DNA of 64,000 nucleotides from Sphingomonas spermidinifaciens (GTDB lineage Bacteria; Pseudomonadota; Alphaproteobacteria; Sphingomonadales; Sphingomonadaceae): positions 1,860,001 to 1,924,000 of the forward strand of contig NZ_NWMW01000001.1 in the NCBI RefSeq assembly GCF_002351485.1, in the 5' to 3' direction. Made by a program: the position numbers and the translations under genes. Under the pieces are notes generated by a model. The model saw nothing but the letters and a program-made list of their open reading frames with translations, was not told where the DNA came from and searched no databases. Position 1 is the first letter of the stretch, and every line of letters begins with the position of its first letter. Below, piece by piece: positions 39,451 to 47,841 of the stretch.

Positions 39451-41274
39451 ATGCCGGGGCGCTGGGTGGCATCGCTGGGCGCGATCGCGCTGGCGGGGGC
39501 CGGCGCGGCGCTGGCCGCCCAGTCGCAGGACCAGGACGCCCCCGAATCGCTGCTGCCCGAGGGGTTCGGCGACCCCGCGCCGCCGCCTCCCGCCGATCGT
39601 CCGCGGCCCCAGACACCGCCACCGCCCGCGGGCACGCCGCCCCCCGCATCGCGGCCCGGCGAGATCGTCCAGCCGCTGCCCGGCCTGCCCACCGCACCGG
39701 GGCTGCCGACGCCCAGCCCTACGCCGACGCCAACGGCGACCCCGCTGACCGCTGCCGAACTCCTACAGTACGACCTGCCCGACTATGCCCGGCGCTCGAC
39801 GGCGCGGGTCGGCGCGATCGGGCTCGCTGAGGGGGGCCTGCCCGCCAATGGCTTCGGGCGGAGCGACGGGCGCTTTCTCGAGGGGCTGATGCGCCGCCTC
39901 GACGCACCGATCGCCTCGCGCTGGCTGTCGATCACGCTCCGGCGGATGCTCGTCTCGCGGCTCGATACGCCGGCGAACGTGAACGGTGCGGACTTCGCCG
40001 CCGAACGGGCCTGGCTCCTCCTGCGTATGGGCGAGGCGCAGGCGGCGCGCGATGTCGTCAACGGCGTCGATACCGAAAACTTCACCCCCAAGCTCGACCA
40101 GGTGGCGATGCAGGCGGCGCTCGCGACCGCCGACCCGGCGATGCTCTGCCCGCTCCAGCCCTTTGCGATGGCGCGCACGCGTGACACCGGCTGGCGGCTG
40201 GCAGAGGCGATGTGCGCGGGCTTGTCTGGCGAGCCGTCGCGCGCGGGCAAGCTGATCGACGCCGCCCGGCGCCAGCGCGCCGCGACGGGCATCGACCTGC
40301 TGCTCGCCGAGAAGGTGCTGGGCGCGGGCGCGCAAGGGCGCCGCGCAGTGACGATCGAATGGGACGGCGTCGATCGGCTGTCGGCATGGCGCTGGGGCCT
40401 CGCCACTGCGAGCGGTGTCGCGGTTCCCGACACGCTGCTGGCGAGCGCGGGGCCGCAGGTGCGCGGCTGGGCGGCACGCGCCGCGTCGATCGCGCCGCCC
40501 GCACGGCTGCGCGACGCCGACTGGGCCGCGTCGCAGGGCGTGCTCTCCAACCTCGCCATGGTCGATCTGTGGAGTCAGGTCGAGGATGCCGACGGCACCT
40601 CGAACAGCGACGCCTCGATCGCGCGCGACCTGCGCGCCGCCTATACCAGCGCCGACATGGCCGAGCGGGTGTCGATCCTGGCCCAGCTCTGGAGCGAGGC
40701 GTCGGATCCGCGCCAGCGCCATGCGCGCATGGTGCTGGCCGCTCGCGCCGCCGCGGGGATACGCCCTGCCGAAGCGCAGGCGGCGAGCGCGGGCGACCTG
40801 ATCGCGTCGATGCTGACCGCCGGGCTCGACCGGCCTGCGGCGCGCTGGCGCCCCTTCGTCGAGGCGGGCAGCCAGGGCTGGGCGCTGATCGCGCTCACCG
40901 ATCCCGATGCGGGTGCGGCAGTGGGCCAGAGCGAGGTCAACGCCTATCGCGGCGCTGTCGACGAGCGGCGTGCGCAACTCTTCTTCGCGGGGGTAGCCGG
41001 GCTCGGCCGGGTCGAGGCGGGGGACATCCCTGCGCTTGCCCAGGCGTTCGGCGTGCCGATCAATGCCGAGAACGGCTGGGTCCGTGCGATCCGCGGCGCG
41101 GCCGAGCGGCGCGAGCCGGCGACCGTCGTGCTGCTTGCCGCAGTCGGCATGCAGACCCCCGACTGGGGCGGCGTCGCCCCCGCCGCCCTCTTCCACATCG
41201 TCGCCGCGCTCCGTCAGGTGGGGCTGGAGGGCGAGGCGCGAATGATCGCCGCCGAGGCGGTGTCGAGAGCGTGA
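39451..41274 (+). CDS. Large exported protein of unknown function, Pro-rich N-terminus and helical repeat body
   Basis: 607-aa protein with a signal peptide (MPGRWVASLGAIALAGAGAALA), then a Pro/Thr-rich low-complexity segment (about residues 40-100, with PTPSPTPTPTATP), and a long Ala-rich body that looks all-helical. Repeated phrases such as ERAWLLLRMGEAQAARDVVNGV and AEAMCAGLSGEPSRAGKLI resemble TPR/SEL1-like units but no clear repeat consensus is kept. I do not recognise the family. It follows the 60-aa membrane protein by 5 bp and precedes xerD by 111 bp. Confidence 0.75.
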   Translation: MPGRWVASLGAIALAGAGAALAAQSQDQDAPESLLPEGFGDPAPPPPADRPRPQTPPPPAGTPPPASRPGEIVQPLPGLPTAPGLPTPSPTPTPTATPLTAAELLQYDLPDYARRSTARVGAIGLAEGGLPANGFGRSDGRFLEGLMRRLDAPIASRWLSITLRRMLVSRLDTPANVNGADFAAERAWLLLRMGEAQAARDVVNGVDTENFTPKLDQVAMQAALATADPAMLCPLQPFAMARTRDTGWRLAEAMCAGLSGEPSRAGKLIDAARRQRAATGIDLLLAEKVLGAGAQGRRAVTIEWDGVDRLSAWRWGLATASGVAVPDTLLASAGPQVRGWAARAASIAPPARLRDADWAASQGVLSNLAMVDLWSQVEDADGTSNSDASIARDLRAAYTSADMAERVSILAQLWSEASDPRQRHARMVLAARAAAGIRPAEAQAASAGDLIASMLTAGLDRPAARWRPFVEAGSQGWALIALTDPDAGAAVGQSEVNAYRGAVDERRAQLFFAGVAGLGRVEAGDIPALAQAFGVPINAENGWVRAIRGAAERREPATVVLLAAVGMQTPDWGGVAPAALFHIVAALRQVGLEGEARMIAAEAVSRA

Positions 41275-41385
41275 CGCGGCGCTGGCCGTGCGCCCGCGAG
41301 TTGCCATCAGACGCCCGTTTTCGCGCAATCGCACGCCGCCCGTATGACCGGCTCCTCTCCCGCGAAGGGACGGACTAGTCGCGCC

Positions 41386-42282
41386 ATGAACGACCCCGTG
41401 CTTGTCGACCGCTTCCTTGAAATGCTCGCGGCCGAGCGCGGGGCGGCGCGCAACACCCTTGCGGCTTATGGCACCGACCTTCGCCTCGCCTCCGAAGCGC
41501 TCGGCGGCGCGCTGGGTGAGGCCGATGCCGCCGCGCTTTCGCGCCTCGCCGACGGCTGGGACGCGCTCGCGCCGGCGACGGTCGCGCGCAAGGCGGCGGC
41601 GCTCCGGCGCTTCTTCGCCTTCCTCCTCGACGAGGGGCTGCGCGCCGACGACCCCTCCGACGCGCTCCCGCGCCCCGGCACCCGCCGGCCGCTGCCCAAG
41701 ATATTGAGCGCTGCCGAGGTCAATCGCCTGTTCGCCGCGATCGAGGATCGTATCGGCCGCGTTCCGCCCGACCCGCTCGACCTGCGCCTCTCGGCGCTGA
41801 TCGAGCTGCTCTACGGCTCGGGCCTGCGCGCGACCGAGCTCGTCTCGCTGCCGCGCGGCGCGGTGCATCCCGACCGGCCATTCCTGATCCTCAAGGGCAA
41901 GGGCGGGCGCGAGCGCCTCGTCCCCATCTCCGATCGAGCCCGCGCTGCCGTCGCCGCGTGGCGCGCGCATGTCTCCGCCGATGCCGCCTGGCTCTTCCCG
42001 TCGGGCAAGGGGCATCTGTCGCGCGTCCGCCTCTACCAGCTGGTCAAGGCACTCGCCGCGGTCGCCGGCATCGCCCCCGACCGCGTCAGCCCGCACGTCC
42101 TGCGCCACGCCTTCGCGACCCATCTGCTCGAGGGCGGCGCGGACCTTCGCGCGCTGCAGGCGATGCTCGGCCATGCCGATATCGCGACGACCGAGATCTA
42201 CACCCATGTCGACAGCCGCCGTCTGGTCGAGCTGGTCAATGCGCGACACCCCCTCGCCGAGCTTCTACCCGGCCCAAGTTGA
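41386..42282 (+). CDS. xerD: Tyrosine recombinase XerD-like
   Basis: 298-aa site-specific recombinase for chromosome dimer resolution at dif. The N-terminal SAM-like domain (residues 1-85) precedes the catalytic domain, where the Arg ([16 protein letters not shown]), Lys ([12 protein letters not shown]), HxxR ([20 protein letters not shown]), second His ([14 protein letters not shown]) and nucleophilic Tyr (in EIYTHV) are all seen. The ATG at 41386 gives [10 protein letters not shown]. Its housekeeping setting next to accA argues against a mobile integrase; XerC is not in the window. Confidence 0.93.
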   Translation: MNDPVLVDRFLEMLAAERGAARNTLAAYGTDLRLASEALGGALGEADAAALSRLADGWDALAPATVARKAAALRRFFAFLLDEGLRADDPSDALPRPGTRRPLPKILSAAEVNRLFAAIEDRIGRVPPDPLDLRLSALIELLYGSGLRATELVSLPRGAVHPDRPFLILKGKGGRERLVPISDRARAAVAAWRAHVSADAAWLFPSGKGHLSRVRLYQLVKALAAVAGIAPDRVSPHVLRHAFATHLLEGGADLRALQAMLGHADIATTEIYTHVDSRRLVELVNARHPLAELLPGPS

Positions 42283-42317
42283 CGATCCCGTGCCCAGCGC
42301 CTAACCGCGCGGGTCGA

Positions 42318-43268
42318 ATGGCAAGCTTTCTGGACTTCGAAAAACCGATCGCCGAGCTTCAGGGCCGGATCGACGAATTGCGCGACACCGCGGCCGAGGG
42401 CGAGGTCGATATCGACGCCGAGGTCGCGCGCATTCAGGCCAAGTCGGACAAGCTGCTGCGCGAGACCTATGCCCGGCTCACGCCCTGGCAGAAGACGCAG
42501 GTCGCGCGCCATCCCGAGCGGCCGCACTTCACCCATTATGTCGCCGCGCTGATCGAGGATTTCATGCCGCTGGGCGGCGACCGCGCCTTTGCCGACGATC
42601 AGGCGATCATCGGCGGGCTCGGCCGGTTCCGCGGTCGGCGGGTGATGGTGATCGGCCACGAAAAGGGCGACGACACCGCCAGCCGCCTCCGCCACAATTT
42701 CGGCATGGGCAAGCCCGAAGGCTATCGCAAGGCGATCCGCCTGATGCAGCTCGCCGACCGTTTCGGTCTGCCCGTCATCACCCTGGTCGACACCTCCGGC
42801 GCCTTCCCCGGCGTGCAGGCCGAGGAGCGCGGCCAGGCCGAGGCGATCGCCCGCGCGACCGAGGCGTGCCTCAATCTCGGCGTCCCGCTCGTCGCCTCGA
42901 TCCTGGGCGAGGGTGGCTCCGGCGGTGCGGTGGCGCTCGCCGCCGGCAACACCGTCCTCATGATGGAGCATGCGGTCTATTCGGTGATCTCGCCCGAGGG
43001 TTGCGCTTCGATCCTGTGGCGCACCGCCGACCGCGCCGCCGACGCGGCCGAAGCGATGAAGGTGACGGCGCAGGACCTCATCTCACTGGGCGTCATCGAC
43101 CGCGTCGTGCCCGAGCCCCTGGGCGGCGCCCACCGCGACTCGGCCGCGGCGATCCTGTCGCTCGGCGACGCGATCGAGGCGGCGCTGGCGGCGCTCGACG
43201 ACAAGTCACCTGACGCACTTCGGAAGGCTCGGCGCGAGAAGTTCCTGAAGATGGGTCGGGCGGCCTGA
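42318..43268 (+). CDS. accA: Acetyl-CoA carboxylase carboxyltransferase subunit alpha
   Basis: 316-aa alpha subunit of the carboxyltransferase that moves CO2 from biotin to acetyl-CoA. It begins [21 protein letters not shown] and has the CoA-site phrase [34 protein letters not shown] and [14 protein letters not shown]. Normal length. It lies 35 bp after xerD and may share its transcript. Confidence 0.97.
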   Translation: MASFLDFEKPIAELQGRIDELRDTAAEGEVDIDAEVARIQAKSDKLLRETYARLTPWQKTQVARHPERPHFTHYVAALIEDFMPLGGDRAFADDQAIIGGLGRFRGRRVMVIGHEKGDDTASRLRHNFGMGKPEGYRKAIRLMQLADRFGLPVITLVDTSGAFPGVQAEERGQAEAIARATEACLNLGVPLVASILGEGGSGGAVALAAGNTVLMMEHAVYSVISPEGCASILWRTADRAADAAEAMKVTAQDLISLGVIDRVVPEPLGGAHRDSAAAILSLGDAIEAALAALDDKSPDALRKARREKFLKMGRAA

Positions 43269-43280
43269 TCCTTTCAACCC

Positions 43281-43312
43281 GCGTCATCGCGGACTTGGAT
43301 CCGGGATGACGC
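43281..43312. repeat. REP-like palindrome after accA
   Basis: The sequence gcgtcatcgcgga-cttgga-tccgggatgacgc (approximate) forms a hairpin with one mismatch, of the same class as 45652-45686. It lies in the 108-bp gap between accA and the DCC-family gene. Confidence 0.55.
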
Positions 43313-43376
43313 GAAGAAGAATACCCACCTTTCGCCCGTGCTTGCGCCGCTCGCTGCCGGTCGCCACCTTCAGTCC

Positions 43377-43721
43377 ATGTCCGAACTCACCGTCTTCCAC
43401 GATGGCGCCTGTCCGCTTTGCGCACGCGAGATCGCGCTCATGCGGCGGCTCGACCGGCGCGGCGCGATCGCGTTCGTCGATGTGGCCGACCCTGCCGCCA
43501 CCTGCCCGATCGACCGCCGCGCGGCGCTCGCGCGTTTCCATGCGGTCGAGGACGGGCGGCTGCTGTCCGGTGCGGCCGCCTTCGCCGCGATGTGGCGCGC
43601 GATCCCGCTCCTGCGCCCGTTCGGGCTCGCCGCGCGCAGCCCTATGGTCCTGAAGCTGCTCGACCGGCTCTACGACCGCTTCCTCACCGTCCGCCCCCGG
43701 CTCCAGCGGTGGCTGGCATGA
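43377..43721 (+). CDS. DCC-family thiol-disulfide oxidoreductase-like protein (DUF393)
   Basis: 114-aa protein with the family motif FHDGACPLCAREIALM near the N-terminus (DGxCPxC), a thioredoxin-like CxxC site. It also has RPFGLAARSPMVLKLLDRLYDRF. The start at 43377 gives MSELTVFHDG. It overlaps DUF427 by ATGA and heads a four-gene overlapping run. The redox function of DCC proteins is predicted, not proven in most cases. Confidence 0.88.
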   Translation: MSELTVFHDGACPLCAREIALMRRLDRRGAIAFVDVADPAATCPIDRRAALARFHAVEDGRLLSGAAAFAAMWRAIPLLRPFGLAARSPMVLKLLDRLYDRFLTVRPRLQRWLA

Positions 43722-44212
43722 AGCCGATACCCGACAAGGCATTGCCCGGGCAGGAAAGCGTCTGGGACTATCCGCGCCCCGCCATCGCCGAGCCGACGCC
43801 GCGGCACCTGATCGTCCGCCATCGCGGGGTCACGATCGCCGACACCCGCCGCGGCATTCGCACGCTCGAAACCAGTCACCCGCCAAGCTACTATTTCCCG
43901 CCCGAGGACGTCGCGACCGACCTCTTCATCCCCACCCCGCACCGCAGCCTGTGCGAATGGAAGGGACAGGCGCGCTATTTCAATATTCGCGTGGGGGACG
44001 AGACGATCGGCGAGGGCGCCTGGAGCTATCCCGCGCCGACGCCCGCCTTCGCCTCGATCGCCGGCCACTTCGCTTTTTACCCGCACCTCTTTGACACCTG
44101 CCTGGTCGATGGCGAGCGCGCGGTGGCGCAGCCGGGCGGTTTCTATGGCGGCTGGGTGACCGCCGACCTCGCCGGACCGTTCAAGGGCGGCCCCGGATCG
44201 CGCTTCTGGTGA
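43718..44212 (+). CDS. DUF427 domain protein
   Basis: 164-aa protein with DUF427 features: WDYPRPAIAEPTPRHLIVRHRG, SHPPSYYFPPEDV, CEWKGQARYFNI and WSYPAP, with the repeated Trp/Tyr-rich beta pattern. The family is widespread and uncharacterised; the fold is a small beta barrel. It overlaps the DCC gene (ATGA) and the Nudix gene (GTGA). Confidence 0.88.
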   Translation: MKPIPDKALPGQESVWDYPRPAIAEPTPRHLIVRHRGVTIADTRRGIRTLETSHPPSYYFPPEDVATDLFIPTPHRSLCEWKGQARYFNIRVGDETIGEGAWSYPAPTPAFASIAGHFAFYPHLFDTCLVDGERAVAQPGGFYGGWVTADLAGPFKGGPGSRFW

Positions 44213-44913
44213 GCGAACCGATTCCCGCCGCCACGCTCGTCATCCTCCGCGACCGGCTCGGCGGCCCCGAGGTGCTGATGGTCGAGCGCGGACGGATGCT
44301 CGCCTTTGCCGGCGGCGCGCTCGTGTTTCCGGGCGGCCGGGTCGATGCCGGCGACCATGCCATCGCCCGCGCGATCGGCGGCGAGCCCGACGACACCGCC
44401 GCGCGGGTGGCGGCGATCCGCGAGACGATCGAGGAAGTAGGCCTCGCCATCGGCATCGATCCGCCGCTGGCAACGCATCGCGAGGCGCTGCTGGCGGGCG
44501 AGCCGGCGGAGTCGCTGTTGCCTGCCGATGCCTTCAGGCTCGACGCGCTCGTGCCCTTCGCCCGCTGGCTCCCGCTGGGGCTCTCGCATCGTATCTTCGA
44601 CACGCGCTTCTACCTCGCAAGCGGCGACGGCGAGCCGGTGGCCGATGGCGAGGAGAATGTCCGCGCCTTCTGGACCCGCCCCGCCGAGGTGCTGGCGGGC
44701 GACGAGCACGTGATCTTCCCGACCCGTCGCAATCTGGAGCGACTCGCGACCTATGCCAGCGTGGATGCCGCGTTCGCCGATGCGCGCGCGCGGCCGGTGC
44801 GGACGATCGTGCCCTTCGTCGAGGATCGCGGCGGCGTCGAGCATCTCTGCATCCCCGCCGATCTCGGCTACCCCGTCACCGCCGAGCCGATGACGTCGGC
44901 GAAGCGCGCATGA
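44209..44913 (+). CDS. Nudix hydrolase-like protein (NUDT19-like arrangement)
   Basis: 234-aa protein with GGRVDAGD (about residue 42), then a stretch of about 20 residues before REXXEEXG as RETIEEVGL (about residue 72). A classic Nudix box has GX5EX7REUXEEXGU, so here the first half is extended, as in the NUDT19/RP2p branch that acts on CoA derivatives. The GTG start at 44209 overlaps DUF427 by GTGA. The C-terminal half carries ENVRAFWTRPAEVLAG. Whether it hydrolyses CoA compounds is inference. Confidence 0.8.
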   Translation: MSEPIPAATLVILRDRLGGPEVLMVERGRMLAFAGGALVFPGGRVDAGDHAIARAIGGEPDDTAARVAAIRETIEEVGLAIGIDPPLATHREALLAGEPAESLLPADAFRLDALVPFARWLPLGLSHRIFDTRFYLASGDGEPVADGEENVRAFWTRPAEVLAGDEHVIFPTRRNLERLATYASVDAAFADARARPVRTIVPFVEDRGGVEHLCIPADLGYPVTAEPMTSAKRA

Positions 44914-45641
44914 GCGAGATTCGGCGCATCGTCAGTGCGGTGATGATCGCGGGGCTGATCCTTGCGGCGGCCTTCGCAGTCTATGCCTGGATGAAGAGCC
45001 GGCCGCAGGACCTTCCCTGGACTCCGCTCGACCTCGCCCAGCCCGTGGGCCTGTTCACCGGGCGCAAGCTCACCGGCCTGACGCAGGATTTCGCCGAGTG
45101 CCGGCGGCTGCTGGCCAGGGCGGGCGTCCGCTACACCGCGCTTGCGCCGGTCGATGCCGGGCCGTCGTGCGGCTATCGCGACGGCGTGCGGTTCGCCGCG
45201 GGCGGCGCGCGCGGCATCGCCTTCTCGCCGGCCGATCTCGGCGTCTCCTGTCCGGTCGCGGCCGCGCTGGCGATGTGGGAGTGGAATGTGGTGCAGCCCG
45301 CCGCGCAGAAGCATTTCGGAGCCAAGGTCCGGCGCATCGACCATCTCGGCAGCTATAACTGCCGGCGCATGTATGGCCGCGACACCGGCGACTATTCGGA
45401 GCACGCGACCGCCGACGCGGTGGACGTGGCCGGCTTCCGCCTGTCCGACGGCACGCGCATCACCGTGCTCGGCGACTGGAAGGACGCGGGCGCGAAGGGC
45501 GCGTTCCTGCGCGAGGTGCGCGACGGCGGGTGCGACCTGTTCGCGACGGTGCTGTCGCCGGACTATAACGCGGCGCACGCCGACCACTTCCACCTCGACC
45601 AGGCGGAGCGAGGGACAAGCGGCTGGCGGGCTTGCCGCTGA
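44910..45641 (+). CDS. Extensin-like family protein (putative periplasmic peptidase/peptidoglycan-related)
   Basis: 243-aa protein with an N-terminal helix (residues 6-28) and an extensin-like C-terminal domain: ECRRLLARAGVRYTAL, LGSYNCRRMYGRDTGDYSEHATADAVDVAGF and DYNAAHADHFHLD. The His/Asp pattern SEHATADAVDV and HADHFHLD resembles metal sites of the LAS/D,D-peptidase fold. Overlaps the Nudix gene by ATGA. It may act on cell wall peptides; this is inference. Ends 50 bp before the convergent radA stop. Confidence 0.85.
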   Translation: MSEIRRIVSAVMIAGLILAAAFAVYAWMKSRPQDLPWTPLDLAQPVGLFTGRKLTGLTQDFAECRRLLARAGVRYTALAPVDAGPSCGYRDGVRFAAGGARGIAFSPADLGVSCPVAAALAMWEWNVVQPAAQKHFGAKVRRIDHLGSYNCRRMYGRDTGDYSEHATADAVDVAGFRLSDGTRITVLGDWKDAGAKGAFLREVRDGGCDLFATVLSPDYNAAHADHFHLDQAERGTSGWRACR

Positions 45642-45651
45642 CCCGATACTC

Positions 45652-45686
45652 CTTCGTCATCGCGGACTTGATCCGCGATGACGAAG
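45652..45686. repeat. Perfect REP-like palindrome between convergent genes
   Basis: Arms cttcgtcatcgcgga (45652-45666) and tccgcgatgacgaag (45672-45686) are perfect 15-bp complements around the loop cttga. It is the cleanest copy of the gtcatcgcggacttgatcc class in this window. It lies exactly between the extensin-like stop and radA stop. Neither side has a T-run. Confidence 0.75.
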
Positions 45687-45690
45687 AAAA

Positions 45691-47061
45691 TCACCGCCCC
45701 AGCAGATGCTCGACGAACGTTCCCAGCGTCCGGAACGACTGGAGCCGCATGCCGGCCTCGTCCACGCCCGGCGCCGTCGCCGCCAGCGCCCGCCCGAAGC
45801 CGAGCTTGGCCGCTTCCTTCAGCCGCAGATTGGCATGCGCGACCGGCCGCACCTCGCCCGACAGCGCGATCTCGCCAAAGGCCACGGCGTCGATGGGCAC
45901 GGCGCGCTCGCTGAGCGCCGAGACGAGCGCCGCCGCAACGGCGAGGTCCGCCGCCGGATCGGACACGCGATAACCGCCGGCGATGTTGAGATAGACCTCG
46001 GCCGAGGAGAAGCTGAGGCCGCACCGCGCCTCGAGCACCGCGAGGATCATCGACAGTCGCCCGCTGTCCCAGCCCACCACCGCGCGCCGCGGGGTGGCCC
46101 CGCTCGCCAGTCGCACGGTCAGCGCCTGCACCTCGACCAGCACCGGCCGCGTGCCCTCCAGCGCAGGGAAGACGACGGTGCCCGTCACCCCCTCGTCCCG
46201 GCTGGTCAGGAACAGGCTGGAGGGGTTGGCGATCTCGCTCAACCCCTGCGTTTCCATCGCGAAGACGCCGATCTCGTCAGTGCCACCGAAACGGTTCTTG
46301 ATCGCGCGGAGGATGCGATATTGGTGGCTGCGCTCGCCCTCGAAGGCGAGCACGGTATCGACCATATGCTCCATCACCCGCGGGCCAGCGAGGCTACCGT
46401 CCTTGGTGACATGGCCGACCAGCACCACGGCGGTCCCCCGCTCCTTGGCGAAGCGGATCAGTTCCCCCGCGGCCGCGCGCACCTGGCTGACGGTGCCGGG
46501 GGCGCCCTCGATCAGGTCGGAATGCATCGTCTGGATCGAATCAATCACGAGCAGGTCGGGCGGGTTCGCGCCGCCCAGCGTCGTCAGGATATCGCGTACC
46601 GACGTCGCCGCGGCGAGCTGCACGGGCGCGTTGCCCAGGCCGAGGCGGCGCGCACGCAGCCGCACCTGGTCCGCCGCCTCCTCGCCCGAGACATAGGCGA
46701 CCCGCTTGCCCGCGAGTGCCAGCTTGGCGGTGGCTTGCAGCAGCAAGGTCGACTTGCCGATCCCGGGATCGCCGCCGATCAATGTCGCCGACCCCTCGAC
46801 AAAGCCGCCGCCCAGCGCCCGGTCGAGCTCGGCAATCCCCGTCGCCATCCGGTCGGGCAGCGCCACGTCGGTATCGAGCCCCGAGAGCAGGATCGCGCGC
46901 CCGCCCGACTGGAGATTGTGCTTCTGCTGGAAGGGTGTGACCGCGACCGGCGCCTCCTCGACCAGCGTGTTCCACTCGCCGCAATCGGTGCATTGCCCCG
47001 CCCATTGCGACGTCGCGCTGCCACAGGCCTGACAGACATAGCGCTTGCGGGGTTTGGCCAT
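45691..47061 (-). CDS. radA: DNA repair protein RadA
   Basis: 456-aa RecA-like ATPase that helps recombination intermediates. The N-terminal C4 zinc finger has C10, C13, C24 and C27 (YVCQACGSATSQW...GQCTDCGEW). Walker A is GGDPGIGKSTLLLQ (about residue 93), the RadA motif is AIKNRFGGTDEIG, and the C-terminal Lon-like domain follows from about residue 300. Normal length. The start at 47061 is MAKPRKRYVC. Confidence 0.97.
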   Translation of the reverse strand: MAKPRKRYVCQACGSATSQWAGQCTDCGEWNTLVEEAPVAVTPFQQKHNLQSGGRAILLSGLDTDVALPDRMATGIAELDRALGGGFVEGSATLIGGDPGIGKSTLLLQATAKLALAGKRVAYVSGEEAADQVRLRARRLGLGNAPVQLAAATSVRDILTTLGGANPPDLLVIDSIQTMHSDLIEGAPGTVSQVRAAAGELIRFAKERGTAVVLVGHVTKDGSLAGPRVMEHMVDTVLAFEGERSHQYRILRAIKNRFGGTDEIGVFAMETQGLSEIANPSSLFLTSRDEGVTGTVVFPALEGTRPVLVEVQALTVRLASGATPRRAVVGWDSGRLSMILAVLEARCGLSFSSAEVYLNIAGGYRVSDPAADLAVAAALVSALSERAVPIDAVAFGEIALSGEVRPVAHANLRLKEAAKLGFGRALAATAPGVDEAGMRLQSFRTLGTFVEHLLGR

Positions 47062-47164
47062 GGCGGCGGCTTAGCAGGCGCGGAACGAAAGGGGAATAGA
47101 TGCCGCTTAACTGTCCCGCAACCGCGACCGCGCTAGACGTTGCCGGGCTGCTGAGGGGCTGTTC

Positions 47165-47566
47165 GTGTACCGCTATTGTTTCGACAAACCCGCGAATCTG
47201 CTCGACATCGAATGGCGCGGCCTGTTCGATGCCGCTTCGATTGCCGCATATGATGCGGCACTGCGCGCCGATTTCGCCGCTCACGGGTTCGAAGCGGGCT
47301 ATCGCGTGGTCATCGACATGGCGGCGACGGGCGTCCAGCCGCAGGAGGCGCTGCTACAGTTCCGGACGACCTTCGCCGACTTTCCGCGGGCGAGCCGAAT
47401 CGCCGTTGTCACCCGAAGTGCGCTTCACCGCCTGCAGATCCAGCGCGAGCTGCCCTTCCGGATCGTGCGGATCGTTTCCACGCGCGAGGCGGCGCTCGCC
47501 TGGGCGGTCGACGCAATCGAGCCCGATCAGCCCGCGCTCAGCTCGCTGCCGCGCTTGAGCACCTGA
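47165..47566 (+). CDS. SpoIIAA/STAS-like small protein
   Basis: 133-aa protein with an alternating alpha/beta layout like STAS-type SpoIIAA-like proteins: LDIEWRGLFDAASIAAYDAAL, VVIDMAATGVQPQEALLQF and IAVVTRSALHRLQIQREL. Start is GTG at 47165. A protein of the same layout lies at 54012-54392. In this type of protein the phosphorylatable Ser may be lost, and no anti-sigma partner is near, so a regulatory role is only a possibility. It overlaps the convergent DUF2945 gene by 40 bp. Confidence 0.65.
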   Translation: MYRYCFDKPANLLDIEWRGLFDAASIAAYDAALRADFAAHGFEAGYRVVIDMAATGVQPQEALLQFRTTFADFPRASRIAVVTRSALHRLQIQRELPFRIVRIVSTREAALAWAVDAIEPDQPALSSLPRLST

Positions 47567-47745
47567 TCGCCGTCATCCTGCTCGACCAGATAGGCTGGAT
47601 TATCCTCGGTCCCGTTCTTGACGACCTTCGATCCCTTGATCGTGCGCTGGACGCGGCGCGTGAACTTGTCAGCGACCTTGCCCTTGGCGGTGCCCTTGCC
47701 CCATTCCCACTTTACCGTCTGACCCTTGCGAAAGGCATTCGACAT
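47527..47745 (-). CDS. DUF2945 protein (hypervirulence-associated TUDOR-like)
   Basis: 72-aa protein starting MSNAFRKGQTVKWEWGKGTA and containing EDNPAYLVEQDDGDQVLKR, the characteristic pattern of the DUF2945/Hva1 TUDOR-like family, a small SH3-like barrel. Function in bacteria unknown. It is read opposite the SpoIIAA-like gene, with which its 3' end overlaps. Confidence 0.88.
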   Translation of the reverse strand: MSNAFRKGQTVKWEWGKGTAKGKVADKFTRRVQRTIKGSKVVKNGTEDNPAYLVEQDDGDQVLKRGSELSAG

Positions 47746-47841
47746 TCGGCTGCTCCAATGGCGTGAGTTGCAAAGCTAACCTGTTTTCGGTTGCTTCGTT
47801 CCAATGGCCAAAGGTCCGTATCCGGTCTAAGCGAGCGCGCG

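Noticed and set aside
39650..39760. Short tandem-like repeats (ccgacgccc/ccaacggc words)
   Set aside because: They are the low-complexity Pro/Thr-coding part of the 607-aa protein, not a DNA repeat array.
41386..42282. Tyrosine recombinase as a sign of an integrated element
   Set aside because: It has XerD features and lies beside accA among housekeeping genes, with no att repeats, phage or plasmid genes.
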